Source of the DNA: Bacteroidota bacterium
GTDB taxonomy: Bacteria > Bacteroidota > Bacteroidia > 2-12-FULL-35-15
Direction: 5' to 3'
DNA: 64,000 nt
Assembly: GCA_029237775.1 (NCBI GenBank)
Contig: JAQZBR010000004.1
Coordinates: 496,001-560,000 of the forward strand
Position 1 is the first letter of the stretch. Every line of letters starts with the position of its first letter. Positions 55,094 through 63,987 of the stretch are shown piece by piece. The notes under the pieces are model-generated. The model did not search any database. It was not told the DNA's origin and was given only the letters and a program-made list of their open reading frames with translations. The position numbers and the translations under genes are program-made.

Positions 55094-56671
55094 ATGAAAA
55101 AACTCCTACTATCGCTGGTTTTATTGATTAATATATCTCAGCTCTCAGCTCAGGCAACTTACAGCACTGTTGCTCCTATTTTTTACAGCCGATGCACAAG
55201 TTGTCACCATGAGGATCAGCACGCGCCTTCATTTATGACCTACAGCGCGATATTGCCTCATATTTACACCATTGACGCTCATCTTACTTCAGGCTTTATG
55301 CCGCCCTGGAGCCCGGATACAACCTACACGAGGTTCGCACACGAGAGATTAATTGCACCCGGAGAAAAAGCTGCTATTCTTAACTGGATAGCCAATGGTG
55401 CCCCGGCAGGAGATACAACCCTTGCTCCACCTGCTCCGGTGTATCCTGAATATCAGCTGAACGGAACTCCTGATCTGGAGCTTCAGATTCCGACATTTGC
55501 GAGTAATGCATTAACTAACGACAGTTATGTTTGCTTCTCTTTACCGACAGGACTTACACAGAACCGTATTGTGCGTGCGTATGAAATCATTCCCGGCAAT
55601 CATGAAATTGTACATCACGTTGTTGTGAATGTCGACTCAATGGGTACTACTACCAATGACCTTTCCGGTGGCTGTTACACGATCACAGGGGATTTCAGTC
55701 TGGGAGCTTACGCTCACGGAGCTCCACCGACAGTGTTTCCAAGCAGCGGTCCTTTAAAGATGGGTATCACGCTTAAAGCGGGATCAAAAATAGTCTTGCA
55801 AATACATTACCCGGAGGGAACTGCAGGATCGCTGGATAGCACAAAGATCAGATTGTTCTTTTATCCTCCGGGGACAACGGGTGTAAGGCCGGTTTATGTC
55901 ACCACTCCGCTCCAAAACTGGGTGCTCAACATTCCTGCAAATACAGTAAGAACATTCAGTGCGGTCTATCCCTCTTCGGGCGGATTGCCATATCCTCTCT
56001 CAGTCTTTGCTGTGTTTCCTCACTCACATAAAATTGCTAAAAGCATTGTGAATTATGCATTCATGGCAACAGACACTATTCCTATCATCAGGATCCCGAA
56101 CTGGGATTTCGACTGGCAGGGCTTTTATACGATGCGCAACATTATTCAGGTGCCTGCAGGGTATAAGCTAAAAGGAACACATGTGTACGACAATACAGTC
56201 AACAACCCAAATAATCCAAACAGTCCGCCAGTAAACGTTTATGCAGGGACAAACTCAGGCGATGAAATGCTCTTTGACGGATTTCAATTCTTATTGTACC
56301 AGCCGGGTGATGAGAACTACAACATCGATTCTATCCTCGCCCTCGATCCCTTACTGGCCACAGGAATTTCAGAACCATTAAAACCTAACAACAGACTGAA
56401 TTCTTTTGCTTATCCTAACCCGTTTGATAATAAGGTGAATATCTCATATACGCTTGATGGTCCGTCTCAGGTAAGTGTCGATATCTATTCAGTTTACGGC
56501 ACTTGTGTCCGGAGTCTAAGAGGAACGAATGAAGACGCAGGTATCCATGAAAGTGTATGGGACGGTAAGAACAACGAAGGAAGAAGATTAGCTGCAGGAT
56601 CATACATATATGTTGTGAGGGCCGGTGAAAAGCAAAGCCATGGAAAGCTGACACTGCTTTCAGGAAAATAG
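55094..56671 (+). CDS. T9SS-secreted heme-c / copper type II monooxygenase fusion (PHM/DBM-like)
   Basis: A 525-residue secreted protein, started at the ATG at 55094 (MKKLLLSLVLL). After the signal peptide a short heme-c domain has the motif CTSCH (Cys34, Cys37, His38). The middle matches copper type II ascorbate-dependent monooxygenases: His174-His175 (IVHHVV) and His238 (QIHYPEG) for one copper, His310, His312 (FPHSHK) and Met392 (GDEML) for the other. The His175-His238 spacing (63) is close to that of PHM (64). A T9SS/FlgD-like C-terminal domain (~425-525; FAYPNPFDN, AAGSYIYVVRAG) exports it. It probably hydroxylates a small molecule or peptide outside the cell, with the heme as electron relay; substrate unknown. 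Confidence 0.82.
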   Translation: MKKLLLSLVLLINISQLSAQATYSTVAPIFYSRCTSCHHEDQHAPSFMTYSAILPHIYTIDAHLTSGFMPPWSPDTTYTRFAHERLIAPGEKAAILNWIANGAPAGDTTLAPPAPVYPEYQLNGTPDLELQIPTFASNALTNDSYVCFSLPTGLTQNRIVRAYEIIPGNHEIVHHVVVNVDSMGTTTNDLSGGCYTITGDFSLGAYAHGAPPTVFPSSGPLKMGITLKAGSKIVLQIHYPEGTAGSLDSTKIRLFFYPPGTTGVRPVYVTTPLQNWVLNIPANTVRTFSAVYPSSGGLPYPLSVFAVFPHSHKIAKSIVNYAFMATDTIPIIRIPNWDFDWQGFYTMRNIIQVPAGYKLKGTHVYDNTVNNPNNPNSPPVNVYAGTNSGDEMLFDGFQFLLYQPGDENYNIDSILALDPLLATGISEPLKPNNRLNSFAYPNPFDNKVNISYTLDGPSQVSVDIYSVYGTCVRSLRGTNEDAGIHESVWDGKNNEGRRLAAGSYIYVVRAGEKQSHGKLTLLSGK

Positions 56672-56696
56672 AACGGAACGACCACATTGAAATCAA

Positions 56697-56727
56697 ACGC
56701 CTTCAGACCTGAAGGCGTTTTTTTATT
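56697..56727 (+). terminator. Terminator of the heme/copper monooxygenase gene
   Basis: Ten-bp perfect stem AACGCCTTCA/TGAAGGCGTT with a 4-nt loop and a run of T. Confidence 0.92.
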
Positions 56728-56762
56728 AATCCGGCAGGCATAAATTTTTATTTTTATACGTT

Positions 56763-57620
56763 ATGAAGATCATCAGAAATTATTTCCTGGTTTTATTATC
56801 TGCTCTATTCCTGACAGGATCAAGCTCCTGCAGAATTACAAAACACAAAAACATAACATATCTTCCTGAAGATAGAAGTGCAAAAATTGATGAGAAGAAG
56901 CTTGATGTTTTTGCACCTAAAGATGTGTCGTCAAAGAAAGACGTTTTGATTTTTCTCCATGGAGGCGGATGGAGTCATGGAAAAAAATCTCTTTACAGTT
57001 TTTTTGGAAAACGGCTCGCCCGAAAGGATGTTGTAGGTGTAATTGTAAGTTATCCCTTGAGTCCGGATGTTGATTGGAATGGCATGGCTGAAGCTTCCGC
57101 AAAAGCTGTAAAGTGGGTGAAAGAAAATATTGATCAGTATGGAGGTGATCCTTCCCGCGTGTTCATTTCCGGTCACTCTGCAGGCGGACATCTTTCAGCT
57201 TTGATCACTGTAAAGGAAGAATACTTTAATAAAGTCGGATTGAAAGATCCGGTGAAAGGTGTAATTCTTATTGACGCTGCCGGACTTGATATGTTTAATT
57301 ACCTAAAGAAACAGGATGCAAATGGCGATAAACATTATCAGGGAGCGTTTTCGAGCGATCCCGCAAATTGGAAAAAAGCTTCTCCTATTTATTTCCTTCA
57401 TAAAGGCATTCCACCAATGTTGATCCTAACCGGTGAGAAAACATATCCAAATATTAAAGAAAGCAATCAACGGTTTATTAAAGAGTTCAGTCAATACAGA
57501 TCTGACGTAAAATATATAGAAGTTAAGCGGAAGAGGCACATCCCAATGATCTTTCAATTTTACAACTCGCACAATAAGTTATACAACGAGATGCTCTCAT
57601 TCATGAAAGAGCAGAAATAG
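56763..57620 (+). CDS. Alpha/beta-hydrolase lipoprotein (BD-FAE/carboxylesterase type)
   Basis: A 285-residue lipoprotein: signal peptide with lipobox SSSC, lipidated Cys23. The alpha/beta-hydrolase core has the oxyanion motif HGGGW (66-70) and nucleophile Ser139 in GHSAGGH. The catalytic acid is probably the Asp/Glu before the last helix, and the His lies in KRKRHIPMIF. The HGGGW signature places it in the hormone-sensitive-lipase/feruloyl-esterase-like group, acting on esters in the periplasm or outer membrane. Substrate not predictable. Confidence 0.88.
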   Translation: MKIIRNYFLVLLSALFLTGSSSCRITKHKNITYLPEDRSAKIDEKKLDVFAPKDVSSKKDVLIFLHGGGWSHGKKSLYSFFGKRLARKDVVGVIVSYPLSPDVDWNGMAEASAKAVKWVKENIDQYGGDPSRVFISGHSAGGHLSALITVKEEYFNKVGLKDPVKGVILIDAAGLDMFNYLKKQDANGDKHYQGAFSSDPANWKKASPIYFLHKGIPPMLILTGEKTYPNIKESNQRFIKEFSQYRSDVKYIEVKRKRHIPMIFQFYNSHNKLYNEMLSFMKEQK

Positions 57621-57649
57621 ATTAAGCTTTTTCAGATCCTTACTAAACA

Positions 57650-57690
57650 AAAAAGCGAAACTTTTCGATTTCGCTTTTTGTGTTTTTGTC
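57650..57690. terminator. Bidirectional terminator between the esterase and accC
   Basis: AAAAGCGAAA/TTTCGCTTTT stem with an A-run before and T-run after; serves both convergent transcription units. Confidence 0.8.
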
Positions 57691-57707
57691 CTTAATGGTA
57701 AAAATAC

Positions 57708-59048
57708 TTATTCTGTCAGATCGAAATTCTCAAGGAACTTAGTCGTGTAATCTCCTTTGATAAAATTCTCATCCTTCATTAATTTCAAATGGAATGGAAT
57801 GGTTGTCTTAACGCCTTCGATCACATATTCGCTCAAGGCACGGTGCATCTTCGCGATAGCTTCTTCACGTGTTTGCGCAACAGTGATCAGCTTTGCAACC
57901 ATACTGTCATAATTCGGAGGAATCGTATAACCTGCATAGATATGGGAATCAACGCGGATACCATGTCCGCCCGGGGTGTGAAGAACCGTGATCTTACCCG
58001 GTGAAGGGCGGAAATTGTTGAACGGATCCTCAGCATTGATACGGCATTCGATCGCATGAAGCTGCGGATAATAATTTTTTCCGGAAATCGGAACTCCTGC
58101 AGCAACGAGTATTTGTTCACGGATCAGGTCATAATCAATCACCTCTTCAGTGATAGGATGCTCCACCTGGATACGCGTATTCATTTCCATGAAATAAAAA
58201 TTTCTGTGTTTATCTACAAGAAACTCAACCGTTCCAACACCTTCATATTTTACTGCCATTGCAGCTTTGATGGCCGCTTCACCCATGCGCTCACGAAGTT
58301 CATCTGTCATGAAGGGAGAAGGAGTCTCTTCAGCCAACTTCTGGTGACGTCTTTGAATAGAACAATCCCTTTCAGATAAATGACAAGCTTTTCCATATTG
58401 ATCACCAACAACCTGGATCTCAATATGTCTCGGCTCTTCAATGTATTTTTCCATGTACATTGCGCCATTTCCAAATGCAGCTTCAGCTTCTTTGCTTGCT
58501 GATTCAAAATTAGAAGCCATATCTTCTTCTTTCCAGATAATGCGCATTCCGCGTCCGCCACCACCGGCTGTTGCTTTGATGATAACAGGATAACCAACTT
58601 TTGGTGCAAGCTCTATTGCCTGCTCAGCGCTTTCGAGTAACCCCTCTGAACCAGGAACACAAGGTACACCGGCAGCGATCATGGTTGCTTTCGCAGAGGA
58701 CTTATCTCCCATAGAGTTGATCATCTCAGGTGAAGCACCAATGAATTTAATATTATGCTCCTGACAGATCTTTGAAAATTTTGCATTCTCTGAAAGAAAA
58801 CCATAACCCGGATGGATCGCATCAGCATTAGTGATCTCAGCAGCTGAAATGATATTCGGAATATTTAAATATGAATCTTTGCTTGGGGGCGGGCCGATAC
58901 AAACAGCTTCATCGGCAAATTTCACGTGAAGGGATTCTCTGTCGGCAGTTGAATAAACAGCAACTGTTTTAATTCCCATTTCCTTACAGGTACGTATGAT
59001 TCGCAATGCGATCTCGCCCCTGTTTGCAATAAGTATTTTTTTGAACAT
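57708..59048 (-). CDS. accC: Biotin carboxylase subunit of acetyl-CoA carboxylase
   Basis: A 446-residue ATP-grasp enzyme that carboxylates biotin on AccB, the first half-reaction of malonyl-CoA synthesis. The N-terminal biotin-carboxylase fold starts [15 protein letters not shown]. The ATP-binding glycine-rich loop reads [13 protein letters not shown], and the catalytic [14 protein letters not shown] motif is intact. Full length. The last gene of the pdxA-yceD-rpmF-plsX-fabH-accB-accC cluster and terminated by a bidirectional hairpin. Confidence 0.97.
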   Translation of the reverse strand: MFKKILIANRGEIALRIIRTCKEMGIKTVAVYSTADRESLHVKFADEAVCIGPPPSKDSYLNIPNIISAAEITNADAIHPGYGFLSENAKFSKICQEHNIKFIGASPEMINSMGDKSSAKATMIAAGVPCVPGSEGLLESAEQAIELAPKVGYPVIIKATAGGGGRGMRIIWKEEDMASNFESASKEAEAAFGNGAMYMEKYIEEPRHIEIQVVGDQYGKACHLSERDCSIQRRHQKLAEETPSPFMTDELRERMGEAAIKAAMAVKYEGVGTVEFLVDKHRNFYFMEMNTRIQVEHPITEEVIDYDLIREQILVAAGVPISGKNYYPQLHAIECRINAEDPFNNFRPSPGKITVLHTPGGHGIRVDSHIYAGYTIPPNYDSMVAKLITVAQTREEAIAKMHRALSEYVIEGVKTTIPFHLKLMKDENFIKGDYTTKFLENFDLTE

Positions 59049-59069
59049 TTTTTTCTTTTTTAGTTTCAG

Positions 59070-59135
59070 CGAATAACGAATGAAAAACGAATAGCGAATT
59101 CAGATTCGATATTCGGAGAGATTCGATGTTCGTTG
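59070..59135. repeat. CGAAT-rich palindromic repeat between accB and accC
   Basis: Four CGAAT units on the left (59079-59099) face ATTCG units on the right (59105-59134), so the gap can fold back on itself. Same words as the 19-bp inverted repeat at 8822-8885. Confidence 0.6.
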
Positions 59136-59136
59136 A

Positions 59137-59634
59137 TTAAGAAGGGTCTACTAAAAATAATGGCTGATCGTACTCAACAGGAGTTGCATCATTCACCAAT
59201 ACTTTCACGATCTTTCCTTTGATATCAGATTCGATCTCATTAAAAAGCTTCATTGCTTCAATGATACATACAGGTTTTCCTGCAGCGATCTCATCACCAA
59301 CATTTACGAATGGCGGTTTATCAGGGGATGATGAACGATAGAATGTTCCGATCATGGGAGATTTGATGGTCACATATTTCGACTCGTCAGCACCACCATT
59401 TGATTTTGTTTCCGGAGCTTTTGTCTCAGGAGCAGGCGCACTTTGCTGCATCATTGGAGCGGCATTTTGAACCGGCTGTGACATAACCGGTGCAGAAGTC
59501 TGAACATATACCTGTTCTTTTTTCCCTGCAGGAGTTTTGATAACGATCTTAACATCTTTTGTTTCGAGTTCAACCTCGCTAACTCCGGATTTTGCTACAA
59601 ACTTGATCAGGTCTTGAATTTCGTTCAGTTTCAT
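59137..59634 (-). CDS. accB: Biotin carboxyl carrier protein
   Basis: A 165-residue carrier subunit of acetyl-CoA carboxylase. The N-terminal ~40 residues (MKLNEIQDLIKFVAKSGVSE) form the dimerisation region, a Pro/Ala/Gln-rich linker spans ~45-85, and the C-terminal biotinyl domain carries the biotinylated Lys129 in EAMKLF with the characteristic thumb (SSSPDKPPFVNVGD). Lies upstream of accC with an 88-bp gap holding a palindromic repeat. Confidence 0.97.
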   Translation of the reverse strand: MKLNEIQDLIKFVAKSGVSEVELETKDVKIVIKTPAGKKEQVYVQTSAPVMSQPVQNAAPMMQQSAPAPETKAPETKSNGGADESKYVTIKSPMIGTFYRSSSPDKPPFVNVGDEIAAGKPVCIIEAMKLFNEIESDIKGKIVKVLVNDATPVEYDQPLFLVDPS

Positions 59635-59646
59635 ATTTTCAATTAT

Positions 59647-59773
59647 TAGTTAATAGTTTGTTGTTTGTAGTTCGTAGACGGTTAAACTCTAACGATCACT
59701 TATAAACAACATTTTCAATTTTATAATGACTCTATTTGCAATTGGAACTGTAAATAACGGATGAACCGTCTAC
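59647..59773. repeat. Inverted repeat and TTATTAGTTAATAGTT word between fabH and accB
   Basis: GTAGACGGTT (59674-59683) and its complement AACCGTCTAC (59764-59773) flank ~80 bp. The word TTATTAGTTAATAGTT before it recurs between rpmF and plsX near 61753. Confidence 0.55.
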
Positions 59774-59797
59774 AGACTCCGTTCTTCCGACTCCCAA

Positions 59798-60796
59798 TTA
59801 TTTCGAGTCGTATGCCCATTTTAAATAAACACTGCCCCATGTAAACCCTGCGCCAAAAGTAGAAATGATAATATTATCCCCTTTCTTCAATTGTTTTTCA
59901 TAATCCCACAAACACAATGGAATTGTTCCTGCAGTAGTATTACCATAACGCTGAATATTCAGCATTACCTTTTCAGATGATAGTCCCATGCGTTCAGCTG
60001 TAGCATCAATGATACGCTTATTTGCCTGGTGAGGCACAAGCCATGCAACATCTTCTGATTTTAAATTATTACGTTCCATGATCTGTGCTGATACATCAGC
60101 CATTCCAACAACTGCGCGCTTAAATACGGGCTGCCCGTCCTGATAAACGAAATGCTCACGCGCATCAACACTTTCGTGTGATGGCGGTTTCACCGACCCC
60201 CCAGCTTTCTGATGCAAGTATTGACGGCCGGAACCATCTGCTTTTAAAATAGAATCCTGGATTCCCAATCCTTCTGTATTCGGCTCTAATAATACTGCTC
60301 CTGCTCCATCACCGAAAATGATGCAAGTAGAACGGTCAGTATAGTCAAGAATTGCAGACATTTTATCTGCACCGACTACAACAACTTTTTTATATTTTCC
60401 TGTCTCGATGAACTGAGCTCCGGTTGATAATCCGAATACAAATCCTGAACATGCAGCTGAAAGGTCGAAGCCCCATGCATTGGTAGCACCGATCTTATCC
60501 GACAATACATTTGATGTTGATGGGAAAACAAAATCAGGAGTAACTGTCCCGACAATGATCAGATCAATGTCAAGTGCAGTGATCCCGCGTTTCTTTAATA
60601 AAAGCTCGACCGCCTTCACACACATATCCGAAGTTCCAAGACCTTCACCTTTCAGGATCCTGCGCTCTTTTATTCCTGTGCGTGTTTCGATCCAGTCTGA
60701 AGTGGTAGGCACCAGTTTTTCCAGCTCTTTATTATCAAGAACGTAGTCGGGAACATATCCAGCGACAGCTGTAATTGCGGCAGTAACTTTTGTCAT
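59798..60796 (-). CDS. fabH: 3-oxoacyl-ACP synthase III
   Basis: A 332-residue condensing enzyme that joins acetyl-CoA (or a branched primer) with malonyl-ACP to start fatty-acid synthesis. The catalytic triad is Cys116 (AACSGF), His in VPHQANKR and Asn in YGNTTAGT. Full length. The ATG abuts the plsX stop codon without a gap (plsX ends at 60797), so the two are translationally coupled. Confidence 0.97.
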   Translation of the reverse strand: MTKVTAAITAVAGYVPDYVLDNKELEKLVPTTSDWIETRTGIKERRILKGEGLGTSDMCVKAVELLLKKRGITALDIDLIIVGTVTPDFVFPSTSNVLSDKIGATNAWGFDLSAACSGFVFGLSTGAQFIETGKYKKVVVVGADKMSAILDYTDRSTCIIFGDGAGAVLLEPNTEGLGIQDSILKADGSGRQYLHQKAGGSVKPPSHESVDAREHFVYQDGQPVFKRAVVGMADVSAQIMERNNLKSEDVAWLVPHQANKRIIDATAERMGLSSEKVMLNIQRYGNTTAGTIPLCLWDYEKQLKKGDNIIISTFGAGFTWGSVYLKWAYDSK

Positions 60797-61735
60797 TTAT
60801 TGAAATGCTTGTTTTATTTTTTCCGATAAACCTGCTTCCACTACATCTTTTGTAAGTAGGATCATGTTCTTAACGGCTATATCATTGGAGATACCATGCC
60901 CGATCATAACTGTTGAATTAATACCGAGTACAGGTGTTCCACCATAATTCTCATAATTGAAACGATCAAAATACTCATCGCTTAAACCGCGCTTTTTGAT
61001 CAATGTGTAAAATGCTTCTGCCTGCTTCAATACCACATTCCCGGTGAATCCATCACATACGATCACATCGCAGTGGTCACCGAAAATATCACGTCCTTCA
61101 ACATTACCGACAAAATTAAAATCTTTGGAGTCTTTCATCAACTGATGTGCAGCCTGTGTTACAAGATTACCTTTTTCAGGCTCTTCACCGATATTCAATA
61201 AAGCTACACGGGGATTTTTAATATTATAAACGTGTTCAGCGCAAAGGGAACCCAGTACACCAAACTGATATAATACATCCGGTTTGCAATCGGCATTGGT
61301 TCCTACATCGAGGATCAGGCCGACACCACCGTTTTCTTTTGGAAGAATGGTTGTTATACAGGGACGTATAACTCCCGGAATAGATTTAACGGTAAACATG
61401 GAGCCAACTAACATGGCACCGGTATTTCCATTGCTGGCAAAGCCATCAAGCTTGCCTTCTTTAAGCATAAAAAAACCCAAAGCAATACTTGAATTGGGTT
61501 TTTGAGAAAATGCTTTCGTAGGATGTTCACTCATTGAAATCACATCAGTAGAATGAACAATATCGAAATTGTTCACATCCGCCTTATGCTTTGCAAGTTC
61601 CGAATTGATCAGGTCTTTATCACCGATCAATACCAGACGAACATCTTTTGGTAATTCATTATAAGCTAAAATGGCACCGGAAACAGTAGCTTCTGGTGCA
61701 AAATCACCGCCCATAATATCTATACCTATCTTCAT
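60797..61735 (-). CDS. plsX: Phosphate acyltransferase PlsX
   Basis: A 312-residue enzyme making acyl-phosphate from acyl-ACP for phospholipid synthesis. The N-terminal KIGIDIMGGDFAPEA and the internal GFTGNVVLK and NTGAMLVGS motifs are characteristic. Links fatty-acid initiation (fabH) with membrane lipid assembly, hence the conserved rpmF-plsX-fabH order. Confidence 0.96.
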   Translation of the reverse strand: MKIGIDIMGGDFAPEATVSGAILAYNELPKDVRLVLIGDKDLINSELAKHKADVNNFDIVHSTDVISMSEHPTKAFSQKPNSSIALGFFMLKEGKLDGFASNGNTGAMLVGSMFTVKSIPGVIRPCITTILPKENGGVGLILDVGTNADCKPDVLYQFGVLGSLCAEHVYNIKNPRVALLNIGEEPEKGNLVTQAAHQLMKDSKDFNFVGNVEGRDIFGDHCDVIVCDGFTGNVVLKQAEAFYTLIKKRGLSDEYFDRFNYENYGGTPVLGINSTVMIGHGISNDIAVKNMILLTKDVVEAGLSEKIKQAFQ

Positions 61736-61752
61736 AAATTAAGTTAATCGGG

Positions 61753-61823
61753 TTATTAGTTAATAGTTAAACCGGCTTGAGCGTAATGCCCAATTCCCAG
61801 TCAACCATTGACTATTAAACTAA
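61753..61823. repeat. TTAATAG-type inverted repeat between rpmF and plsX
   Basis: TTATTAGTTAATAGTTAAAC faces TTGACTATTAAAC; the left word is shared with the fabH/accB gap. Confidence 0.5.
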
Positions 61824-61826
61824 AAC

Positions 61827-62012
61827 TTAAGCAGAAACTTTCTTCTCTACTGCTAATTTACCTTTGTAGTATCCGCACTCGTTACAAACACGGTGATACA
61901 AGTTAGGAGCTCCGCAGTTAGAGCAGTTACAGATTGTAGAAGCTACAGCTTTATCATGACCTCTACGGCTATCTCTTCTTGATCTCGATAATTTTCGCTT
62001 TGGATGTGGCAT
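61827..62012 (-). CDS. rpmF: 50S ribosomal protein L32
   Basis: A 61-residue zinc-containing L32. The N-terminus MPHPKRKLSRSRRDSRRGHD is characteristic, and the zinc ribbon uses Cys30, Cys33 (CSNCGA), Cys43 and Cys46 (CNECGY). A zinc-binding paralogue, so zinc-dependent in contrast to C-minus forms. Placed in the usual context after yceD. Confidence 0.98.
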   Translation of the reverse strand: MPHPKRKLSRSRRDSRRGHDKAVASTICNCSNCGAPNLYHRVCNECGYYKGKLAVEKKVSA

Positions 62013-62054
62013 TGTGTTATTTATTTAATTGTTATTACTCTGTTTTAATTGTTG

Positions 62055-62219
62055 ATCTGGAGAAATGGAGAATTAGAGAATTTCTGATTCGTTCCTCCTA
62101 ATATTTTTTACTTCGTATTAATTCATTTTATCTCTTTTCCCCTCTCCATCTCTCCACTTCACCCCTTCACTAATTCTTTCTTCCTTCTCCAACTCTCTAT
62201 CTCACCGTATCTCTAATTC
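62055..62219. repeat. Purine/pyrimidine mirror tracts between yceD and rpmF
   Basis: A purine tract with GGAGAAATGGAGA (62059-62071) on the left faces an ~80-bp pyrimidine tract with CTCTCCATCTCTCC (near 62143-62157), complementary at 12 of 13 positions. The tracts can pair into a long hairpin in the operon transcript. Confidence 0.55.
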
Positions 62220-62761
62220 AGCTTGATCCCCTTCAATCCATCCCATCTCGGATCATTTCCACCCTCTTCGTCATCATCTTCACCCGGATCATCAGTCAGG
62301 TAGCTTTCCACCTTTTTCACCATTTCAGGATCACAGGTGCTTTTTCCTTTTTCATCCGGAGGATGAACCCTTTTGATCGGCAATGAAAGTGTGATGTACT
62401 CATAAATATACTGCGCCAGATCCAGCTGGTGCTCGTTCGCAGCAATTGTAATTATATCATCGTCTTCCTCCTGATCATCATTCCCGCCTACCTTTACTAT
62501 CAGCTTATAATCCCCTTCAATCGGAAGATCAAATTCTTCAGTGCAGATATCACATGGCACTTTAACTGTTCCACTGATATTAAACTCAAGCGACATCATT
62601 GATGACTGCTTTAATAGTTCAAGATCGATATGAACATTCCCATGTTTTATTTCAGAGAATTCGAGGCCATCAAAGAACTTATCCTTAACCTCAAACTCAA
62701 ATTTGTGCTTTCCAAATGCAAGCCCAACAAATTGAATAATATATTCTTTTCCGCCCGCCAT
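62213..62761 (-). CDS. yceD: DUF177 / YceD family protein
   Basis: A 182-residue protein of the YceD family, which is genetically tied to rpmF and affects 23S rRNA maturation in other bacteria. The conserved core CDICTEEFDLPIEGDY with the Cys pair is visible at ~70-85. The C-terminus is strikingly acidic (DDPGEDDDEEGG). It sits in its conserved position just before rpmF; function follows from family knowledge. Confidence 0.9.
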   Translation of the reverse strand: MAGGKEYIIQFVGLAFGKHKFEFEVKDKFFDGLEFSEIKHGNVHIDLELLKQSSMMSLEFNISGTVKVPCDICTEEFDLPIEGDYKLIVKVGGNDDQEEDDDIITIAANEHQLDLAQYIYEYITLSLPIKRVHPPDEKGKSTCDPEMVKKVESYLTDDPGEDDDEEGGNDPRWDGLKGIKLN

Positions 62762-62865
62762 TTTACTTAAATTTTGAGAAAGACGGCAAAGGTAGAACTT
62801 TTTAGCTTATTTCAAAGCCTAAATCGAATTAATTTCTGACCTGTTTTTATGCAAAAAAAGCAAAA

Positions 62866-62926
62866 ATCCGATAAAAACAGCTCTTTTTTATCGAATTCCT
62901 GCTATAAATTAAGTTTTTTATCGGAT
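62866..62926 (-). repeat. Three-armed CGATAAAAA/TTTTTATCG repeat after pdxA
   Basis: CGATAAAAA (62869-62877) can pair either with TTTTTTATCG at 62884-62893 (short loop) or with TTTTTTATCGG at 62914-62924. In the pdxA transcript the short hairpin is followed by a T-rich stretch, so it could act as a weak terminator that the longer pairing prevents. Confidence 0.5.
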
Positions 62927-62931
62927 GAATA

Positions 62932-63987
62932 TTATCGCTCTCTTCTTTGTATGCTGATTTTTAATGGATTAGAGGTGATCTCCTTATGCATGTTTCGCGT
63001 TTTGAAGATGTCAATGGCCATATAGACTGCCTTGCGGAAGGATTCCTCCGAGGCCAGATTCTTTCCGGCAATATCATATGCAGTTCCATGATCCGGTGAA
63101 GTCCTTACTACCGGGAGACCGGCAGTAAAATTAACCCCGTTATTGAACGCGATCGTCTTAAAAGGTATCAAACCTTGATCGTGATACATTGCTAATACCG
63201 CATCAAATTGCTTGTACGTTCCATTTCCAAAAAAGCCATCTGCCGGATATGGTCCGTACACCAGCATCCCCTCCTCTTTGGCTTTGTTGATTGCAGGAAT
63301 AATAATACTTTGCTCCTCATTCCCGATCACACCATTGTCGCCAGCATGCGGATTCAAGCCCAACACCGCGATCTTCGGTTTTCTAACCTGAAAATCCTGG
63401 ATCAGCGACTTATTCAATACCTGGATCTTTTTCAGGATCTTTTCCGGAGATAACGCGGATGCTACCTGGGTTACAGGAATATGTCCTGTTGCCACAGCTA
63501 CCCGTAAATCATCACTCACCAAAAACATTAAGCTGTTTCCGTCTCCGAATTTATCATCCAGATATTCGGTATGCCCGGGGAATTTGAAATCCTCTGACTG
63601 AATATTTTCCTTATTAATAGGAGCAGTTACTAAAACGTCAATTTTATTTTGAGCAAGTGCATAAGCAGCCGCTTCGAGAGATTTGAATGCTGAAGAACCT
63701 CCCACAGCTGTTTGCTTGCCTAACTCTACCAGGGGCTCATCGTCATATACGTTGATGATGTTTGCCCGCTTATGGTTAACCTCAGATATATCCTTGATCT
63801 GGTTAAAGCTAAAATCTTCAATATTTAAGGCCTTACGGTGAAATGAGGCTGTTTTATTTGAACCGAAAAGAACGGGTGTGCAAATTTCCATCATTTGCGG
63901 ATCAAGAAAAGTTTTAATGATCACTTCCAGTCCTATCCCATTAATATCCCCTTGAGAGATCCCTACTATGATTTTTTCGTCAGACAT
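62932..63987 (-). CDS. pdxA: 4-hydroxythreonine-4-phosphate dehydrogenase
   Basis: A 351-residue NAD-dependent metal-requiring dehydrogenase of pyridoxal-5'-phosphate synthesis (DXP-dependent pathway). Metal-binding motifs GHTEYL and AMYHDQGLIPFK, the NGVNFTAGLPVVRTSPDHGTA signature and the N-terminal GISQGDINGIGLE are all present; full length. It starts 13 bp from the window edge and leads the yceD-rpmF-plsX-fabH-accBC cluster on the same strand. Confidence 0.96.
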   Translation of the reverse strand: MSDEKIIVGISQGDINGIGLEVIIKTFLDPQMMEICTPVLFGSNKTASFHRKALNIEDFSFNQIKDISEVNHKRANIINVYDDEPLVELGKQTAVGGSSAFKSLEAAAYALAQNKIDVLVTAPINKENIQSEDFKFPGHTEYLDDKFGDGNSLMFLVSDDLRVAVATGHIPVTQVASALSPEKILKKIQVLNKSLIQDFQVRKPKIAVLGLNPHAGDNGVIGNEEQSIIIPAINKAKEEGMLVYGPYPADGFFGNGTYKQFDAVLAMYHDQGLIPFKTIAFNNGVNFTAGLPVVRTSPDHGTAYDIAGKNLASEESFRKAVYMAIDIFKTRNMHKEITSNPLKISIQRRER

